Of a stretch of DNA of 64,000 nt, positions 9,621 to 18,510 are shown piece after piece. The translations under genes were made by a program, and so were the position numbers. Where the stretch lies: assembly GCF_001624695.1 (NCBI RefSeq), contig NZ_JSEP01000008.1:203372-267371 (forward strand), given 5' to 3'. The stretch's first letter is position 1; every line of letters starts with the position of its first letter. This DNA is from Labrenzia sp. OB1 (GTDB taxonomy: Bacteria; Pseudomonadota; Alphaproteobacteria; Rhizobiales; Stappiaceae). The notes beneath the pieces are model-generated. The model made no database searches. It was given only the letters and a program-made list of their open reading frames with translations, and had not been told where the DNA came from.

Positions 9621-10087
9621 TCCAACACCTTTTCGAATCTCCGGAAGGTCATTCCCCTGCGAGTCTCAATCTCGTCCGTCTCGGAATATCCAAGCGAATG
9701 GTAGAACCTTCGCGCCGTTTCCGTGCTCGTCAGCCGAGCCCTTTCCAGGCCACGGTCGCGGAAATAGTCCTCCAGTGTCCGCATAAGCATCTTGCTGATC
9801 CCCGTGCAGCGGACATCGGGCAGGACATAATTCAAGAGCACTTCCCCATCCGGCGATCCCATTGCCACCCCAAGCACCTTGCGGTGCGGGTCGACAGCGG
9901 TGAAAACACCGCCCTGCCCGTGTATCCAGTTTTCAATATTTGCCGCGGTCTTGTTCTTGAGCCAGGGCTCGTATTTTTTCGGGTTGTTGTCGTGATCGTC
10001 CGAACAGAGTTCCATAATCGAGCGGCGGAGCACAATTGCTATTTCATGAGAGTCCGCGCTGCTCGCGGCGATAATCGTAAAAGGCAT
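9617..10087 (-). CDS. GNAT-family N-acetyltransferase
   Basis: 156 residues with a GNAT fold. The acetyl-CoA binding region is near VLLNYVLPDVRCTGISKMLM (about residues 87-106) and the C-terminal part has ARRFYHSLGYSE, the usual final strand-helix of the fold. The substrate cannot be read from sequence. It sits 18 bases downstream of cobO and overlaps the YrhK-like gene by four bases, so it is in the cobalamin operon; its relation to cobalamin synthesis is unknown. Confidence 0.8.
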   Translation of the reverse strand: MPFTIIAASSADSHEIAIVLRRSIMELCSDDHDNNPKKYEPWLKNKTAANIENWIHGQGGVFTAVDPHRKVLGVAMGSPDGEVLLNYVLPDVRCTGISKMLMRTLEDYFRDRGLERARLTSTETARRFYHSLGYSETDEIETRRGMTFRRFEKVLE

Positions 10088-10105
10088 ATGTCCTCGGTTT
10101 GGCGA

Positions 10106-10744
10106 TTAGAATTCAATGCCTTCCTGCGGTTTCACACCGGAGCGGAAGGGGTGCTTGATCTGCGTCATGTCGGTAACGAGATCCGCGATTTCGATCAGTT
10201 CGTCCTTGGCGTTCCGGCCGGTGATGACGACATGCACATCCTCCGGTTTTTCATTTTCCAGAAACGCTACGACTTCGGCGATATCGAGATAATCGTAGCG
10301 TAGAACGATGTTGAGCTCGTCGCACAGAACCAGCCGGTAGTCGCCGGATGTGATCATCTCCTTGGCGGCGTCCCAGGCCTGCTGCGCCGCGTCGATATCG
10401 CGCTGTCTGTCCTGGGTTTCCCAGGTAAATCCCTCACCCATGCGCTTCACGGTCACCAGATCGGAAAACCTCTCCAGCGCCATGCGTTCCCCCGTCTCGA
10501 TACGTCCCTTGACGAATTGGACCACACCCACCTTGTGACCGTGCCCGAGCGAGCGGAACACCATGCCGAAGCCTGCTGTCGATTTGCCCTTTCCCTTGCC
10601 GGTATGAACGATCAGCAGGCCCTTCTCGATGGTCTTTGTGGCCATGATCTTGTCGCGCGCGGCTTTCTTCTTGCGCATCTTTTCCGCATGGCGGGCGTTC
10701 AGTTCCTCGTCGGACAGTTCCGGTTTGTCGTTATCGGCGGTCAC
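10106..10744 (-). CDS. cobO: Corrinoid adenosyltransferase
   Basis: 212 residues of the BtuR/CobO/CobP family. The unusual P-loop LIVHTGKGKGKSTAGFGM begins near residue 44, and LVLCDELNIVLRYDYLD provides the second nucleotide-site motif. It transfers the adenosyl group of ATP to Co(I) corrinoid. The basic, lysine-rich N-terminus before the P-loop is typical of the family. ATG 10744 overlaps the cobN stop (ATGA), indicating coupled translation. Confidence 0.93.
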   Translation of the reverse strand: MTADNDKPELSDEELNARHAEKMRKKKAARDKIMATKTIEKGLLIVHTGKGKGKSTAGFGMVFRSLGHGHKVGVVQFVKGRIETGERMALERFSDLVTVKRMGEGFTWETQDRQRDIDAAQQAWDAAKEMITSGDYRLVLCDELNIVLRYDYLDIAEVVAFLENEKPEDVHVVITGRNAKDELIEIADLVTDMTQIKHPFRSGVKPQEGIEF

Positions 10745-13700
10745 GGCGTTTCGATCCCTTCCAGTGTTGTTTTCAGCTCGTTGAGTGCAGCATGGGTGGA
10801 ATTGCGCCTCGGCGTCCAGAGGCCGCGTTCGATTGCTTCGTGAAATCTCGCCAGCATTTCCCTCAAGCCGGCCGGATTGGCCTCCTTGAGAAAATCGCGC
10901 ACGGTTTCATCGTCCAGATAAGCCTCATAGAGCTGATCGAAATGATGATCGCCGACAGCACGCGTGGTGGCGGCAAAGGCAAAGAGATAGTCGAGGGTCG
11001 CCACCATCTCGAATGCGCCTTTGTAACCGTGGCGCATGACACCGGCGATCCACTTCGGATTGGCCGCCCGTCCGCGCACCACACGGCCGATCTCCTCCGA
11101 CAAGGAGCGCACCACAGGGCGCTCCGGACGCGAATGGTCGTTATGATAAACCTTCGGGGCCGCGCCTTTCAGCGTTTCCACCGTTGCCGCCAATCCACCT
11201 TCGAACTGATAATAATCGTCGCTGTCGAGCAGGTCATGCTCGCGATTGTCCTGGTTGTGCAGCACCGCGTCGACCGATGTCAGGCGCGTTTCCAGCGCGG
11301 TTCTTGCCGGAGCCCCCTCGCCGCCGCCGCCATAGGCATAGCCGCCCCAGGTGAGGAAAGCCTCGGCGAAGTCGCCCCGTTCGGCCCAGATGCCTTCGTC
11401 GATCAGCGCCTGCAGTCCGGCACCGTAGGCACCCGGCCTTGAGCCGAAGATCCGATATCCTGCGCTCTGCCTGGCCTCCTGAGCATTCGCTCCGCTTTTC
11501 TCCAGCTCCCTTGCGTCCGCTTTCATGCGCGCGGCGACCGGATTGGCCGATTCAGGCTCTTCCAGCGCCCCGACGGCACGGGCGGCGCTGTCAAAGAGAT
11601 CCATCTGGTGCGGAAAGGCGTCACGGAAGAAACCGGAAACACGCAGGGTGACGTCAATGCGCGGCCGCCCGAGTTCGGAGAGCTTCAGGATCTCGAACCC
11701 GGTGACCCGGCCCGATCCCTGTTCCCAGACAGGACGCGCGCCGATGAGCGCCAGAGCCTGGGCGATGTCATCGCCGCCGGTGCGCATGTTCGCCGTGCCC
11801 CAACAGGTCAGCACCAGCGACGCCGGCCATGCGCCTTCTTCCTGGAAATAGCGCTCGGCCACCAGATTCGCCGATTGCTGCCCCAGCCGCCATGCAGTCT
11901 CGGTCGGCACGGCGCGGACATCGACGGAGTAGAAATTCCTGCCGGTCGGGAGAACATCGGGACGTCCGCGTGAAGGCGCGCCGGATGGGCCCGGTTCGAT
12001 AAATCCGCCCTCGAGCGCCGTCAGAACAGCGGCGGTCTCCGCGTTTCCCGATCCTGTCACCGCCGGGCGCAGGTGTTCGGCGATCTCCTTCAGGACGGCA
12101 TGAACTCTCTGCCACTCCGCAGGTGCCGTCCTGTCGCCCGCGATCAGATCGCGCGCCAACAACTCAAGGCGTTCCACCGTATCCCCATTGGAGCGCCAGG
12201 GAGCGTCGGTCATCGCCAGCAACAGATCCGGCGTCGGTCCTTTCCAGCCTTCGGAAAAATCGCAATCGAGGGGATCGAAAGCTCCAAAGCCGAGATCATT
12301 CGCAAGCGCCCGCTGAAGACTTTCCTGCGGCAGCGCCTTGCCTCTTGGAACGCGCACCAGCGCAGCCAGAAGATCCGTCAGCAGGTCGCCATCCGGGCTT
12401 GACCCGAGAATGTGCAGGCCGTCGCGGATCTGGAGTTCCTTCAGGTCGCACAGATGAGCGTCGAGCCGCGCCAGACGGGTCTCCTCGTCCATCGCCTCGT
12501 CGAGACCGATATCCTTGTCGAGCCCGTGCCGGACGGCGGCATCGAGAATTTCCCGCGTCAACGCCTTCAGGCGGCGCGGGTCGACGCCGCTTGCCAGATA
12601 ATATTCGTCCAGCAAGGTCTCCAGCTCTTCCGCCGCACCATGACTTTCGGCCCGGGTGAGCGGCGGGGTGAGATGGTCGACAATGACAGCTGAGGTTCGG
12701 CGTTTCGCCTGTGCGCCCTCGCCCGGATCATTGACGATGAAGGGATAGATGTTGGGAACGGGCCCAAGGACCGCTTCCGGAAAACAGGCTTCGGACAGCG
12801 CCAGAGCCTTGCCCGGCAGCCATTCCAGATTGCCGTGCTTGCCCAGATGAACAACCGCATGTACGCCGAATTGATCCTTCAGCCAGATGTAGAAGGCGAA
12901 ATAGTGATGCGGCGGCACCAAAGCCGGGTCGTGATAGGTTTCTTTCGGGTCGATATTGTAGCCGCGCGCAGGCTGAATGCCGACCATCTGCCCGCCGAAG
13001 CGGTGCAGCGCCAGGCGGAATTCCCCGCCCGTAACATGAGGATCGTCTTCAGGCTCGCCCCAGCGCTCCTGAACCGCGGATTTCACTTTCTCCGGCAATC
13101 TCGCGAACGCTTGCCGGTAATCGTCCATCGGCAGAGCCTGAAAGCAGTCTCTCGTCTCGCGGCCGTCCATCGCATTGGTTACACCGGACGTCAGGATGTC
13201 CATGAGTGCGGCGGATGTTTCCGGCGCGTTGCCGACGTCGTAGCCGGCGCCCCCCATAGCCGCCAGAAGCGACACGCAAGAAGCGGGTGTGTCCAGTCCG
13301 ACGCCGTTGGCAAGACGCCCGTCCCGGTTGGGGTAATTGGCCAGGATCAGCGCTGTTTTCTTGTCTCCGGCACCCAGATGTCCCAGCTTCGCCCAGCCTG
13401 AGGCCAGATCCGCGACAAAGCGTATTCGATCCGGAACCGGCGTGAACTTCACCGGTGTGGACTGGGTCGCAGCGTCGAAAACGCCTTCTTCCTTGAAGGA
13501 GACCGCCCGCGTCAGGATGCGGCCGTCGATCTCCGGCAGGACAACATGCATGGCAAGATCGCGGATCGACAGACCCTGGTCGCTGTCCTCCCAGCCCTCG
13601 CGGGACGATGAGGAAAACACCACCTGCAGCACTGGTTTTCCGGGCCGGTCCAGCGGTGTCGGTTGATGGGCTATCCCCGCTTTTGAGACAGCGAAAGCTG

Positions 13701-14499
13701 TGCCGTTCAGAACAACATCCGGCGGCGCACCCTCAAACAGGCTTTCCAGCACGGCGATGGATTCGGCTTCCTTGAGGCTGGAGACGAAGACCGGAAGCGC
13801 GTTGACGCCGGCCCGGTCCAGTTCCTCGACAAGTGCGTCGATGGGCGCCGTTTGCGCTCCCTGCACGAGGGCGCGGTAAAAGGTGATCGCCGCAACGGGC
13901 CGCACCGGATCGCGCCAGGTGGCCTTCAGCGCCGTCAGATCAGGAGCCGCATGGCCGGGCAAATGGATGCCGGCGCGTGGCAAAGGCACGGGATGAGCAG
14001 GCTCGTCGGTCTTTTCCAGCAGGAAAGCCGCGAACCGCAACGCATTGGCGTAGTTTTCCGCCCCGCCCTCGACGCAATAGCGCCAGAACCGGTGCACCAC
14101 TTCCGCCGGACGCGTCGACCGGCCGGTCAGTTCCTCGTCCCATTTGTCGTCACCGGGGATGACGATCAGGTCGATGCCGTTCGCGCGGACCTCCTCCTCA
14201 ATGCGTTCCAGACCGTAGCGCCAATATTCCACGCCACCCAGAATGCGCAGGATGACCAGTTTCGAGCCGCGCACGGTCTGTTCGGCATAGAGATCGACCG
14301 AATAGGGGTGCGACAGGGCCATCAGGTTCGCAAGCCGCAGTCCGGCCCGCTCCTCATTCAGCCCCGCGTGAGCTGCGGCGAAGCTGCCGAGTTCCGTATC
14401 GGCAGCGGACAAGAACAGGACATCGGCCGGCGACTGGCCGAGATCGACCGCGTCGCCGCCGTCATCGATACGGCGCGTCTGGCTGGCGAGAATGTGCAT
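10741..14499 (-). CDS. cobN: Cobaltochelatase subunit CobN
   Basis: 1252 residues, the normal length for the large subunit of aerobic (late-insertion) cobaltochelatase, homologous to magnesium chelatase H. Recognisable stretches include AVVHLGKHGNLEWLPGKALA, CWGTANMRTGGDDIAQALAL and SRPGAYGAGLQALIDEG. CobN with CobST inserts cobalt into hydrogenobyrinic acid a,c-diamide. CobS and CobT are not in the window and are probably elsewhere in the genome. CobN follows cobW after 42 bases and overlaps cobO. Confidence 0.95.
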   Translation of the reverse strand: MHILASQTRRIDDGGDAVDLGQSPADVLFLSAADTELGSFAAAHAGLNEERAGLRLANLMALSHPYSVDLYAEQTVRGSKLVILRILGGVEYWRYGLERIEEEVRANGIDLIVIPGDDKWDEELTGRSTRPAEVVHRFWRYCVEGGAENYANALRFAAFLLEKTDEPAHPVPLPRAGIHLPGHAAPDLTALKATWRDPVRPVAAITFYRALVQGAQTAPIDALVEELDRAGVNALPVFVSSLKEAESIAVLESLFEGAPPDVVLNGTAFAVSKAGIAHQPTPLDRPGKPVLQVVFSSSSREGWEDSDQGLSIRDLAMHVVLPEIDGRILTRAVSFKEEGVFDAATQSTPVKFTPVPDRIRFVADLASGWAKLGHLGAGDKKTALILANYPNRDGRLANGVGLDTPASCVSLLAAMGGAGYDVGNAPETSAALMDILTSGVTNAMDGRETRDCFQALPMDDYRQAFARLPEKVKSAVQERWGEPEDDPHVTGGEFRLALHRFGGQMVGIQPARGYNIDPKETYHDPALVPPHHYFAFYIWLKDQFGVHAVVHLGKHGNLEWLPGKALALSEACFPEAVLGPVPNIYPFIVNDPGEGAQAKRRTSAVIVDHLTPPLTRAESHGAAEELETLLDEYYLASGVDPRRLKALTREILDAAVRHGLDKDIGLDEAMDEETRLARLDAHLCDLKELQIRDGLHILGSSPDGDLLTDLLAALVRVPRGKALPQESLQRALANDLGFGAFDPLDCDFSEGWKGPTPDLLLAMTDAPWRSNGDTVERLELLARDLIAGDRTAPAEWQRVHAVLKEIAEHLRPAVTGSGNAETAAVLTALEGGFIEPGPSGAPSRGRPDVLPTGRNFYSVDVRAVPTETAWRLGQQSANLVAERYFQEEGAWPASLVLTCWGTANMRTGGDDIAQALALIGARPVWEQGSGRVTGFEILKLSELGRPRIDVTLRVSGFFRDAFPHQMDLFDSAARAVGALEEPESANPVAARMKADARELEKSGANAQEARQSAGYRIFGSRPGAYGAGLQALIDEGIWAERGDFAEAFLTWGGYAYGGGGEGAPARTALETRLTSVDAVLHNQDNREHDLLDSDDYYQFEGGLAATVETLKGAAPKVYHNDHSRPERPVVRSLSEEIGRVVRGRAANPKWIAGVMRHGYKGAFEMVATLDYLFAFAATTRAVGDHHFDQLYEAYLDDETVRDFLKEANPAGLREMLARFHEAIERGLWTPRRNSTHAALNELKTTLEGIETP

Positions 14500-14541
14500 C
14501 TAGGCTTTCACGCGATCCATGAGTGCGTCAGGCATCATCGT

Positions 14542-15657
14542 TCAGGCCGCCGCTTTCAGACCGCCCAGCAGACCGCGCACAGCCTCCAGGTCCAACCCCT
14601 TGAGGCCGATCACGACGAGTTTTCCGGAGCTTTCCGCGCCTGCGGCGAACCAGGTTTCCACACGCGGGCCGACCGCCTGCACCATAGCCGCAGCCGCCTT
14701 GCCGTCGATCAGCACTGCCCCCTTGATCCGCAGCACCCCATTCAACGCCATCGCCTCCAGCACCCTGGCTTCCGCCGTCTTCAGGCTGTCGAAAGCAGCG
14801 ACTTCCAGAACATGGCTTTCGAAATCGTCGTGATGGTGATGGTCGTGATGATCGTGGTGGTGGTCATCATGGTTATGATCGTCATGATCATGATCGTGGT
14901 CGTCATCGTGGTGATGGTGATGCTCGTGACGCGACGCCATATCGTCCTCGGCGGCGGAGCCGCGGCCGAGCAGCACTTCGATCGGCAAGGTGCCCTTTTC
15001 CGAAGCCACGATATGCACCGCCGGGCGCACGTCGGCGGCGATCTTTTCCTGCACGTCTTTCAGCGCCTCGGCCGACACCAGGTCGGCCTTGTTGAGAACG
15101 ACCAGATCCGCGCAGCGCAACTGGTCCTGGAAAAGCTCCTCCACCGGGCTTTCGTGATCCAGTGCATCGTCTGCGGCGCGCTGGGCCTCCAGGGCCGCCT
15201 GGTCGAGCACGATCCGGCCTTCGGCAAGAGCAGCCGCATCCAGGACGGTCACCACACCATCGACGGTCACCTTCGATTTGACGCTCGGCCAGGAAAAGGC
15301 CCTGACAAGCGGCTGCGGAAGCGCGAGACCGGAGGTTTCGATGACGATATGCTCGGGCGGCGTGTCGCGGGACAGCAGCATTTCCATAGTCGGCAGAAAA
15401 TCGTCGGCAACCGTGCAGCAGATGCAGCCGTTTGTGAGTTCCACCACCTCCTCAGCCGCACAATCCGGATCGGCGCAGCCGTTCATCAGCGAACCGTCGA
15501 AGCCCATGTCTCCGAATTCATTGACGATCAGCGCGATTCGCCGGCCGTCGGCGTTCTGCAACAGGTTGCGGATCAGCGTTGTCTTGCCCGCCCCCAGGAA
15601 CCCGGTGACGATGGTTGCCGGGATCTTGCGGCCCGGCTGCATGGACGAAGTGGTCAT
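14542..15657 (-). CDS. cobW: Cobalamin biosynthesis GTPase CobW
   Basis: 371 residues from ATG 15657 (MTTSSMQPGRKIPATIVTGF); upstream in-frame starts lie inside the preceding gene. The P-loop is GFLGAGKTT, and the metal-handling motif TNGCICCT lies near residues 80-87. A very His/Asp-rich loop (about 240-275, more than 15 His) precedes the CobW C-terminal domain. COG0523 GTPases deliver metal ions; this one, beside cobN, probably chaperones cobalt to the chelatase. The ATG overlaps the cobP stop (ATGA). Confidence 0.93.
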   Translation of the reverse strand: MTTSSMQPGRKIPATIVTGFLGAGKTTLIRNLLQNADGRRIALIVNEFGDMGFDGSLMNGCADPDCAAEEVVELTNGCICCTVADDFLPTMEMLLSRDTPPEHIVIETSGLALPQPLVRAFSWPSVKSKVTVDGVVTVLDAAALAEGRIVLDQAALEAQRAADDALDHESPVEELFQDQLRCADLVVLNKADLVSAEALKDVQEKIAADVRPAVHIVASEKGTLPIEVLLGRGSAAEDDMASRHEHHHHHDDDHDHDHDDHNHDDHHHDHHDHHHHDDFESHVLEVAAFDSLKTAEARVLEAMALNGVLRIKGAVLIDGKAAAAMVQAVGPRVETWFAAGAESSGKLVVIGLKGLDLEAVRGLLGGLKAAA

Positions 15658-16205
15658 AATCGAATTTCCGGTTGAAGGTTGGGTTTCAAAAGGGTCGGCA
15701 GGCCGGCGGCGACAAACACCACCTGCCGGCAAACCTGCGCCATATCCTGGTTGAGGCGTCCCTGCGCATCGCGGAACGACCTTGAAAGACGGTTCTCCGG
15801 CACAATGCCCATGCCGACCTCGTTCGACACGAAGACGCACGGCCCTTGAAGGTCTGCGACGGTCTGGCAGAGTTCGGCGGTTTCGGCGGCGATGTCTTTT
15901 TCGGCGAAGGTCAGATTGGACAGCCACAGGGTCAGACAGTCCACAAGAACGACCCTGCCCGGTTGGCATTCCCGCAGGAGGACGTTTTTCAGATCAAGCT
16001 GTTCTTCGAAAGTGGTCCAGGCAGGCCCGCGCCGGGTGCGGTGATCGCCAATCCGCTCCGCCATCTCCGAATCGAAGGCGGCAGCCGTTGCGACATAGAT
16101 CTTCTCAAGGCCGGATTTTTCCGCCAGGTCTTCCGCGAACCGGCTTTTTCCGGAGCGGGCGCCGCCAAGAACGAGCGTGGCACCAGGGCCGTCTGCTTGC
16201 GTCAT
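15654..16205 (-). CDS. cobP: Adenosylcobinamide kinase/guanylyltransferase
   Basis: 183 residues from ATG 16205 (MTQADGPGATLVLGGARSGK). P-loop LGGARSGKSRFAE; conserved ATAAAFDSEMAERIGDHRTRR; VLVDCLTLWLSN; and FVSNEVGMGIVPENRLSRSF. The bifunctional enzyme phosphorylates adenosylcobinamide and then attaches GMP for nucleotide-loop assembly (CobU in Salmonella). It is the first gene after the cobalamin riboswitch and so heads the operon cobP-cobW-cobN-cobO-GNAT-yrhK-cobQ. Confidence 0.92.
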   Translation of the reverse strand: MTQADGPGATLVLGGARSGKSRFAEDLAEKSGLEKIYVATAAAFDSEMAERIGDHRTRRGPAWTTFEEQLDLKNVLLRECQPGRVVLVDCLTLWLSNLTFAEKDIAAETAELCQTVADLQGPCVFVSNEVGMGIVPENRLSRSFRDAQGRLNQDMAQVCRQVVFVAAGLPTLLKPNLQPEIRL

Positions 16206-16249
16206 ACAGTCTCCCCGCCGTCCGCCCGACAGCGCCACTGGGTTGCTTT

Positions 16250-16445
16250 TCCGACGGCCGGTCTCCTGGCTTGCGGCTCACTGCGTCAAACACCCCTTCC
16301 CGGCCATTCCGGCCAGTGGTCATCGTGCAGACGCTTACCGCTCACAGTTGCGGGGGCAGCTCCGGTTTAAGGCCGCATGGGCCGCACCGGATTCCCGTTT
16401 CATCCGGATCGGGCAAAGCCCTTTCCGGAACCGTCATTGCCTTCC
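16250..16445 (-). promoter_or_regulatory. Cobalamin (AdoCbl) riboswitch
   Basis: Read on the minus strand, the region contains the conserved core AGCTGCCCCCGCAACTGT followed by GAGCGG and, about 30 bases later, the B12-box segment ACCACTGGCC, ending in GGCCGGGAAGG. These are the hallmarks of the cobalamin riboswitch. It lies about 45 bases upstream of cobP, so the whole leftward cobalamin operon should be shut down by adenosylcobalamin. Exact ends are approximate. Confidence 0.93.
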
Positions 16446-16717
16446 TATCCACATATTGCAAAGGAAACAAGCAGGGTCCCGCCCCGCAGGCGCTTTTCCC
16501 GCGCTCGCCAAAGGCCTTCCGGCGTTCCCGGACCGCCGGTTTTCCAACCCACCTGCTCCGGTTAGCTTTCTGAAAAATATACCGGTTTCCACATGCCGGA
16601 TAAAAAAGTGAGGGCTTGATGAAAAAAACAGCGCCGGGGGCTTGGCAAACGGATCACGCCTTTGATATACGCATCTCCATCGACGGGGCGGCTTACAGCC
16701 TGTCCTGTACGTGGTGT

Positions 16718-16793
16718 TCCCCAGTAGCTCAGTTGGTAGAGCAAGCGACTGTTAATCGCTGGGTCGCTGGTTCGAGTCCGGCCTGGGGAGCCA
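16718..16793 (+). tRNA. tRNA-Asn (GTT)
   Basis: Acceptor stem TCCCCAG/CTGGGGA is perfect, with discriminator G and encoded CCA at 16791-16793. The D-arm contains AGCTCAGTTGGTAGAG and the anticodon loop CTGTTAA gives GTT. The T-arm is GCTGGTTCGAGTCCGGC. No gene is seen in 16794-17087. Confidence 0.96.
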
Positions 16794-17087
16794 TCACCAC
16801 CTTGAATTTCCAGATATCGCTGACTGCAATCCGTCATGACGGCTGCCATTTTCGAATGTGACCAGCTTTGCAATTCGAGTCGTTACGCTCTTCAAGAATT
16901 GAAATGACCGTCCGGGCGCTCAAGCTCCGGTTTTCGGCCTTCTCGTCTTATAGTCCTTGCCTGGTGAGCTTCCCATGCTCCGTGTCTCAGTCGCCACCTA
17001 CCTGCTGCTATCGTGGCGGAGAGCAAGCCGCCGGTAAGGGCCGCAATAATTTTATTGCATTCTCCAGTTTGCGGCCCCTAGAGACAG

Positions 17088-17534
17088 TTAAATTTTCTTG
17101 CTCATCTGGACGCAATTGCTGGCGAGGCCGACGAGTTCATTCGCATCCCAAATTGCCTGTTTCCAATCCATCTTTTCGTAGTAGCCAACGGCTCCCGGTG
17201 CGGCATTCACACGTAGCGTCTCTACGCCATGCTTCTTTGCCTCAGCTTCGATCATGGCATTCAATTGTCTGCCGTGCCCGTTTCCTTGCTCGGTCGCGGC
17301 AATGGCAACCAGTCTGACGACTGCAACACTGCCCTTGTAGTCGATACGGACAACACCAAACGCCCGGTCGTCCAAATCCAGCAAATAGGGGATGTTTCCG
17401 TCTTTCCGATCTTCAGGATGGTTCTCGTTGTACTCAACCGAGTGGCGACCGGGCGCGAAGAGCACGGTGCGTCTGATGTCATGTAAACGAGACCAGTCTT
17501 TCTCTGATGCGACTGCGTGGAATTTGTAATTCAA
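17088..17534 (-). CDS. GNAT-family N-acetyltransferase
   Basis: 148 residues. The GNAT core is visible: VVRLVAIAATEQGNGHGRQL is the strand-4/acetyl-CoA loop (an R/Q-x2-G-x-G/A type motif), and AVGYYEKMDWK is the usual late helix-strand. The substrate is not identifiable. It lies alone between tRNA-Asn and the iron transporter operon, with about 180 bases upstream in which I see no gene. Confidence 0.8.
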   Translation of the reverse strand: MNYKFHAVASEKDWSRLHDIRRTVLFAPGRHSVEYNENHPEDRKDGNIPYLLDLDDRAFGVVRIDYKGSVAVVRLVAIAATEQGNGHGRQLNAMIEAEAKKHGVETLRVNAAPGAVGYYEKMDWKQAIWDANELVGLASNCVQMSKKI

Positions 17535-17715
17535 TTGATTGACCTTCTCTCAATAGGCAAAAATTCTTCGCGATCATGCCCCCATTGCGCCTCGTCATGA
17601 TGCTGGCGCCGATGCAGTATTTTGTGGCTGCCAGTATCAGGGCAACAGTTTTCGAATCTGGTCAGGGGCGATTCCGCGATGCAGGTTGGCAATTGTGCCT
17701 GGCGCTTGAGCATGT

Positions 17716-18510
17716 TCAGCCCCTTTTCTTTCCCCATGACACGATAACCGGACGATCCAGACCGTCCAGCTGCAGGATCCTGCAGGAGATACCGAAGACG
17801 CTGGAGACGGCGTCTTCCGTCAATACGTCCTGCGTCGGGCCACTTGCGGTTACCGCGCCCTGCTTGAACAGGACGACATGATCGGCATAGCGCATGGCCA
17901 TGTTGAGGTCGTGCAGCACGATGACGAAGCTGCGGTTTTCCGCCCGGCTCAGGTGTCTGATCAGATCCAGCAGTTCGAAGGCATGGGCCACATCCAGGTG
18001 ATTGGTCGGCTCGTCGAGAAAGATACGCGGCGCGTTCTGCGCCAGCGTCATGGCGACCCAGGCCCGCTGCAACTGGCCGCCGGAGAGCTGGGCGATTGAG
18101 CGATGCTTCAATTCGGTCATTTCGGTGATCTGCAACGCCGCGCCGCAGGCTGCGACGTCTTCCGCCGACGGGCCGGAAAAGCGGCCACGATGCGCAAAGC
18201 GCCCCATCATGACGAGGTCCTCCACCGTCAGGTCGGAGGGCGCCTGAGGCGACTGTGAGAGCATCGCCACCTGCCGCGCGAGATCCTTTGGCGACCAGTC
18301 CGCCAGGGCCCTGCCCGCGACTGAGATCTCGCCGCTTTCAACCGTGTGCAGACCGCGCATGACACGCAGCGCCGTCGACTTGCCGCTGCCGTTCGGACCA
18401 CAGAAAGCAACGATCCTGTTGTCGGGCAAGTCCAGGGAAATACCGCTGAGTGCGGGCGTACCGTCATAGGCCGCCGTCACGTCGCTCAGACGCGCCATGA
18501 ATTCAGGCAT
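17716..18510 (-). CDS. Iron-siderophore ABC transporter ATP-binding protein
   Basis: 264 residues of the FepC/FecE type. Walker A GPNGSGKST, signature LSGGQLQRAWVAMTLAQ, Walker B IFLDEPTNHLD and the switch His in IVLHDLNMAMRYAD are all intact. The start at 18510 overlaps the permease gene by 8 bases; a second ATG four codons on is possible. It powers the two-permease importer encoded upstream. Confidence 0.92.
   Translation of the reverse strand: MPEFMARLSDVTAAYDGTPALSGISLDLPDNRIVAFCGPNGSGKSTALRVMRGLHTVESGEISVAGRALADWSPKDLARQVAMLSQSPQAPSDLTVEDLVMMGRFAHRGRFSGPSAEDVAACGAALQITEMTELKHRSIAQLSGGQLQRAWVAMTLAQNAPRIFLDEPTNHLDVAHAFELLDLIRHLSRAENRSFVIVLHDLNMAMRYADHVVLFKQGAVTASGPTQDVLTEDAVSSVFGISCRILQLDGLDRPVIVSWGKKRG

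Noticed and set aside
14820..14940. Simple-sequence repeat in cobW as a phase-variable tract
   Set aside because: The repeat is a His/Asp-codon-rich region with irregular units, a normal metal-binding loop of CobW proteins, not a uniform repeat.
13852..15675. 607-codon plus-strand open frame across cobN/cobW
   Set aside because: It is antisense to two well-recognised genes; its odd composition, including hydrophobic repeats opposite the CobW His-rich loop, is a shadow effect.
17531..17737. 68-codon minus-strand frame upstream of a GNAT gene
   Set aside because: No ribosome site and a composition unlike a folded protein; overlaps the ABC ATPase gene end.
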